Assembly (NCBI GenBank): GCA_013433145.1
Contig: CM024179.1
Coordinates: 124,001 to 188,000 of the forward strand
Reading direction: 5' to 3'
Source: Ascaris suum
Lineage: Eukaryota > Nematoda > Chromadorea > Rhabditida > Ascarididae
DNA length: 64,000 nucleotides
How positions within the stretch are numbered: the stretch's first letter is position 1; each line of letters begins with the position of its first letter. Shown here piece by piece: positions 61,191 to 64,000 of this stretch. The notes under the pieces were generated by a model that saw only the letters and a list, made by a program, of their open reading frames with translations, was not told the origin of the DNA and did no database searches. The translations under genes were made by a program, and so were the position numbers.

Positions 61191-64000
61191 AATTATGAGT
61201 TCCGTGAATAAAAATATGTAAATATTGCGAAAATATCAAATCACTCTTCCCTAACCGCATGCGTTTTTTAATGAGGCATTAAATCTACTCATTCGTATTG
61301 TCCCCTTTCCATTCATATTGTTGATTAATTGACATGCACAAGAAAGCGGTGAAAATGCCAATGCTGGTACGAAAAATGAGAAATACCGTGAATAGATCGC
61401 TGTATCGGCAAGCATTCTGAAAGCAATTCTGATAGATTATGAACTTCCAGTTCGACACTCACAATAGTTGTCAATGCCGCTTCTCAGCAGCACACTGGTT
61501 AAACCATGAGCTGTTAGAGCACAGTTGAACACTCTCTTCCACAACTGAAAAGTGGGGCGTCAGTGGTAAATTTTGGGTAAGCAACAACATGAACACGTAA
61601 GTCGCGGTGTCGATGGGTCAGCGCTCGTCGGTGGCATCGAAGTTTCTTTGTTTTGAAAGCACCTTACTAGCGTAAATCCCCGTGCACTGTCAACACAAAC
61701 ACGCAATCAACAACAGCATAAAAATGTTTTTAAAAAACCCTTTGTTTAGTCGCCTCCTCCTTCGTTATGAGGAATGGGTTCGCACATTAACAAGTAACCT
61801 TTCGAAAAAAGGAACGATGAGAACAAAGGAAAACAATGCAGAAACGTCATGCCTATACAAATACATTGTACCTCTCTGTCTTAGAATTTCGCAACACGAA
61901 CTACGGGAGGGATCACTTGAACACATCTCATTTCAACTGATACCATAGCGTAAATTTTGCTGACATTCAAATTTGTCAGGAAAGCTGTAAGTTAACCATA
62001 TTTTAGAGCATTTCAAAATCAGATAATGGGTGGATCACAAGCAAGCACCAAAATCATGTTGTGAAGCGAAATCTAGATGCCGTTCAGCCCCTCTTCCTAA
62101 AAATGCGAGACCATCCGATGAGTCACCTAGCAATCAAGTGCTCCGGGAAACGACTTTTTTACATGCGTCCTCTTCGTTTTATCAGAAGAACGATCAACGG
62201 ACGAATTGTGCAGGTATCAAATCCAACTATCTCATCGGTGCACCTAGTCGCCTATATAAACGACTATTGAAGCAAACAGGAACCTCGAGACACATACCGA
62301 AGGTGACGATGAGGGTATTGATACGTGGCGCTGAGAGCGTGTGAAATGACGAGTTGAATGAGGCTGTTCAGGGAAGAAGTTAATAAGATGGCGCAGCTCC
62401 AGTTTCAAGCCTTTCCCTTGAACTGATCCTCCTTGTGAAGTATGCCGCAATGAACCCGATGACTCGGTAGCCGTGGAGCCTTTTGGACGCGAGAAAGAGT
62501 TCCCATCGCCTTCATCAACCTGCAACAGTTCGTGCCGGAACACTTGCTAGTCGTACTTTAGCTGAACGGTGGGAAAAGAAGTCTAATAATCGTCAGTGTT
62601 GTAAGGAAGACATCTAATAAAGCAATAAATATTTCACTTTATAAACTCTTTTAACTCTGCCCTTAACTTCCGCAGTAAAAACACCCATGAAGCTCTAATG
62701 CTTACTGCCCGCGTAAGCCCATCGATAACCTGCAAAGCAAAAAATACTGTTTGCCACTGTTAGCAATTTCATCACTAAGATAATTATAAGGCAGCTTGTT
62801 TCCTCCTTCATGTATAAAGTAATTCTGTGCAGACTGTCTTCATTTCATGTTAGTGCGATAAAACCGATGAAATTATCATCCCCTACTTGGCTAATATCTT
62901 GACTTGACTGCAACTTCAGCTAATAACCGAAAACGGGGATGTCATTAGGCAGAAAAAAATTTTCTTGATTTCTTTCTTCCCTTTTTCTTCAATCAGTGTT
63001 TCTCATAGCTGACTGCGATATCACCAAAAAAAAAAAAAAAAAATGAAATAATGACTTGCATCTTCCACCTCACATCGGAAGTGCAATAAATTGTAAGGTC
63101 TTCTATAACGAAAAATGAAAGTTACGTTCCAAACTGACATCAGGGGCAACGCAAAAATCCATATCACTAAGCAGTCGAGTTAGGCATCTCAGACATGCAG
63201 AGAAGGTAATGGAGGCGAGGAGGGGGAGGGGAAACATTGAGAAATTACCTGGTCGAAAGTGGGGCGTGAAATCTTATGCATCTTTGAAGTTGAAGACTCC
63301 ACCGTCTGATCTGAAGATGCCGGGACAATGTCCCCTGTAATATAAACACTTGCTTATTCTCTTAGGCACATCTTGATGAACTGCCATGGGACGATCGTGA
63401 CCTGATAGTTAGGGTTAAATGTGGAATGTGCTGGGGGCAGTTTTAATTAGGCAAAAACAAAAGCTGTTTCTGATGAGTGGACCAAGACCTCAGAAGACAG
63501 CTTCATTTGTATTTCAGTGACCTGTCATGCCACGAAACCTCAACGAAATCACAGCTGCAGGAATCGGCTTAAATATGAAATCGAGATGGTTGGCACGGGT
63601 ATTAACGTCAAAAAGACGGCGCACATGCCAACGGGGCTGGGTGGGAAGGAGGAGGAGGCATCAAGGGCACATCACAAAAATCGGGTACAAATAACGTGGA
63701 AATGTTCCATACTTGCAGTCGCGACTAACAATGAAGCATGAACGCTGCCACCGATTGAAAAGACATAACGATGCTGACCACGTATATGCCCGTCACATAG
63801 CTAGTTGCACAAAAAAAATGCAAAATAAAACGAAGGAATGCGCCATTTCTGTCAACAGAGCTCCACAGCACCGGACCAATGCAACAACAGAAAGAAAGAA
63901 AAAGTATAAGAACAACAGCGACTAAAAGATTTGCATATAAAATGCCAGATGACATTTTAGTCGAGGCTAGCAACAAAGTGATCGGTGGAAATTATCTGCT
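61191..64000. other. Unassigned right end
   Basis: Short ORFs on both strands. A minus-strand stretch around 62.3-62.6 kb begins after CACCGTTCAG with KVRLASVPARTVA and a possible donor GCAG|GTTGAT. A plus-strand ORF at 61,682-61,948 is also protein-like. Neither is identifiable. Confidence 0.4.

Overview
The window reads as nuclear DNA of a eukaryote with moderate-to-low GC, short coding exons and long introns. Every splice site I could place is GT-AG, and acceptors are mostly of the TTTCAG type. The exon style (20-350 nt exons, introns of 60 nt to 3.1 kb), the spread of the recognisable gene over 32 kb and the decayed non-LTR retrotransposon suggest a nematode, probably a parasitic clade V (strongylid-like) worm. 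That placement is inference. I see no prokaryotic genes, no CRISPR and no operon structure.

Centre (12.1-43.9 kb, minus strand): one large gene that I identify by motif alignment as MSH5, the meiotic MutS homologue. I could assemble 21 exons whose splice phases agree and which give about 910 codons. They cover the connector, core/lever, clamp and ATPase domains, with Walker A GPNASGKS, the MutS signature around IGSFVPAE, Walker B LIILDEFGKGT and the C-terminal dimerisation region. Its introns hold a perfect 35-bp minisatellite, a (TA)43 tract, a strong hairpin, opposed G-rich tracts and a FLYWCH-like ORF.

Right of centre (44.3-55.7 kb): about 0.5 kb upstream of MSH5 lies a plus-strand non-LTR reverse transcriptase relic. 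Beyond it, on the minus strand, five fragments of a HECT ubiquitin ligase domain (HECTD1/TRIP12/UFD4 type) lie in the correct order. They carry three in-frame stops, at least one frameshift and an apparent deletion before the C-terminus, so I call a pseudogene.

Far right (56.8-61.2 kb): a 4.4-kb, almost purely A/T compound repeat has two successive A-B-C modules, i.e. a higher-order organisation. The last 2.8 kb holds nothing I can assign.

Left (1-12 kb): mostly non-coding. There are minus-strand exons of at least one unrecognised gene (clearest at 10,004-10,154 and 5,324-5,574), a MITE-like element around 6.0-6.7 kb and a 30-bp direct duplication.

I did not find a convincing undescribed biological system. 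The most unusual objects are the compound AT array, the degenerating HECT gene and the repeat-laden but intact MSH5 locus.
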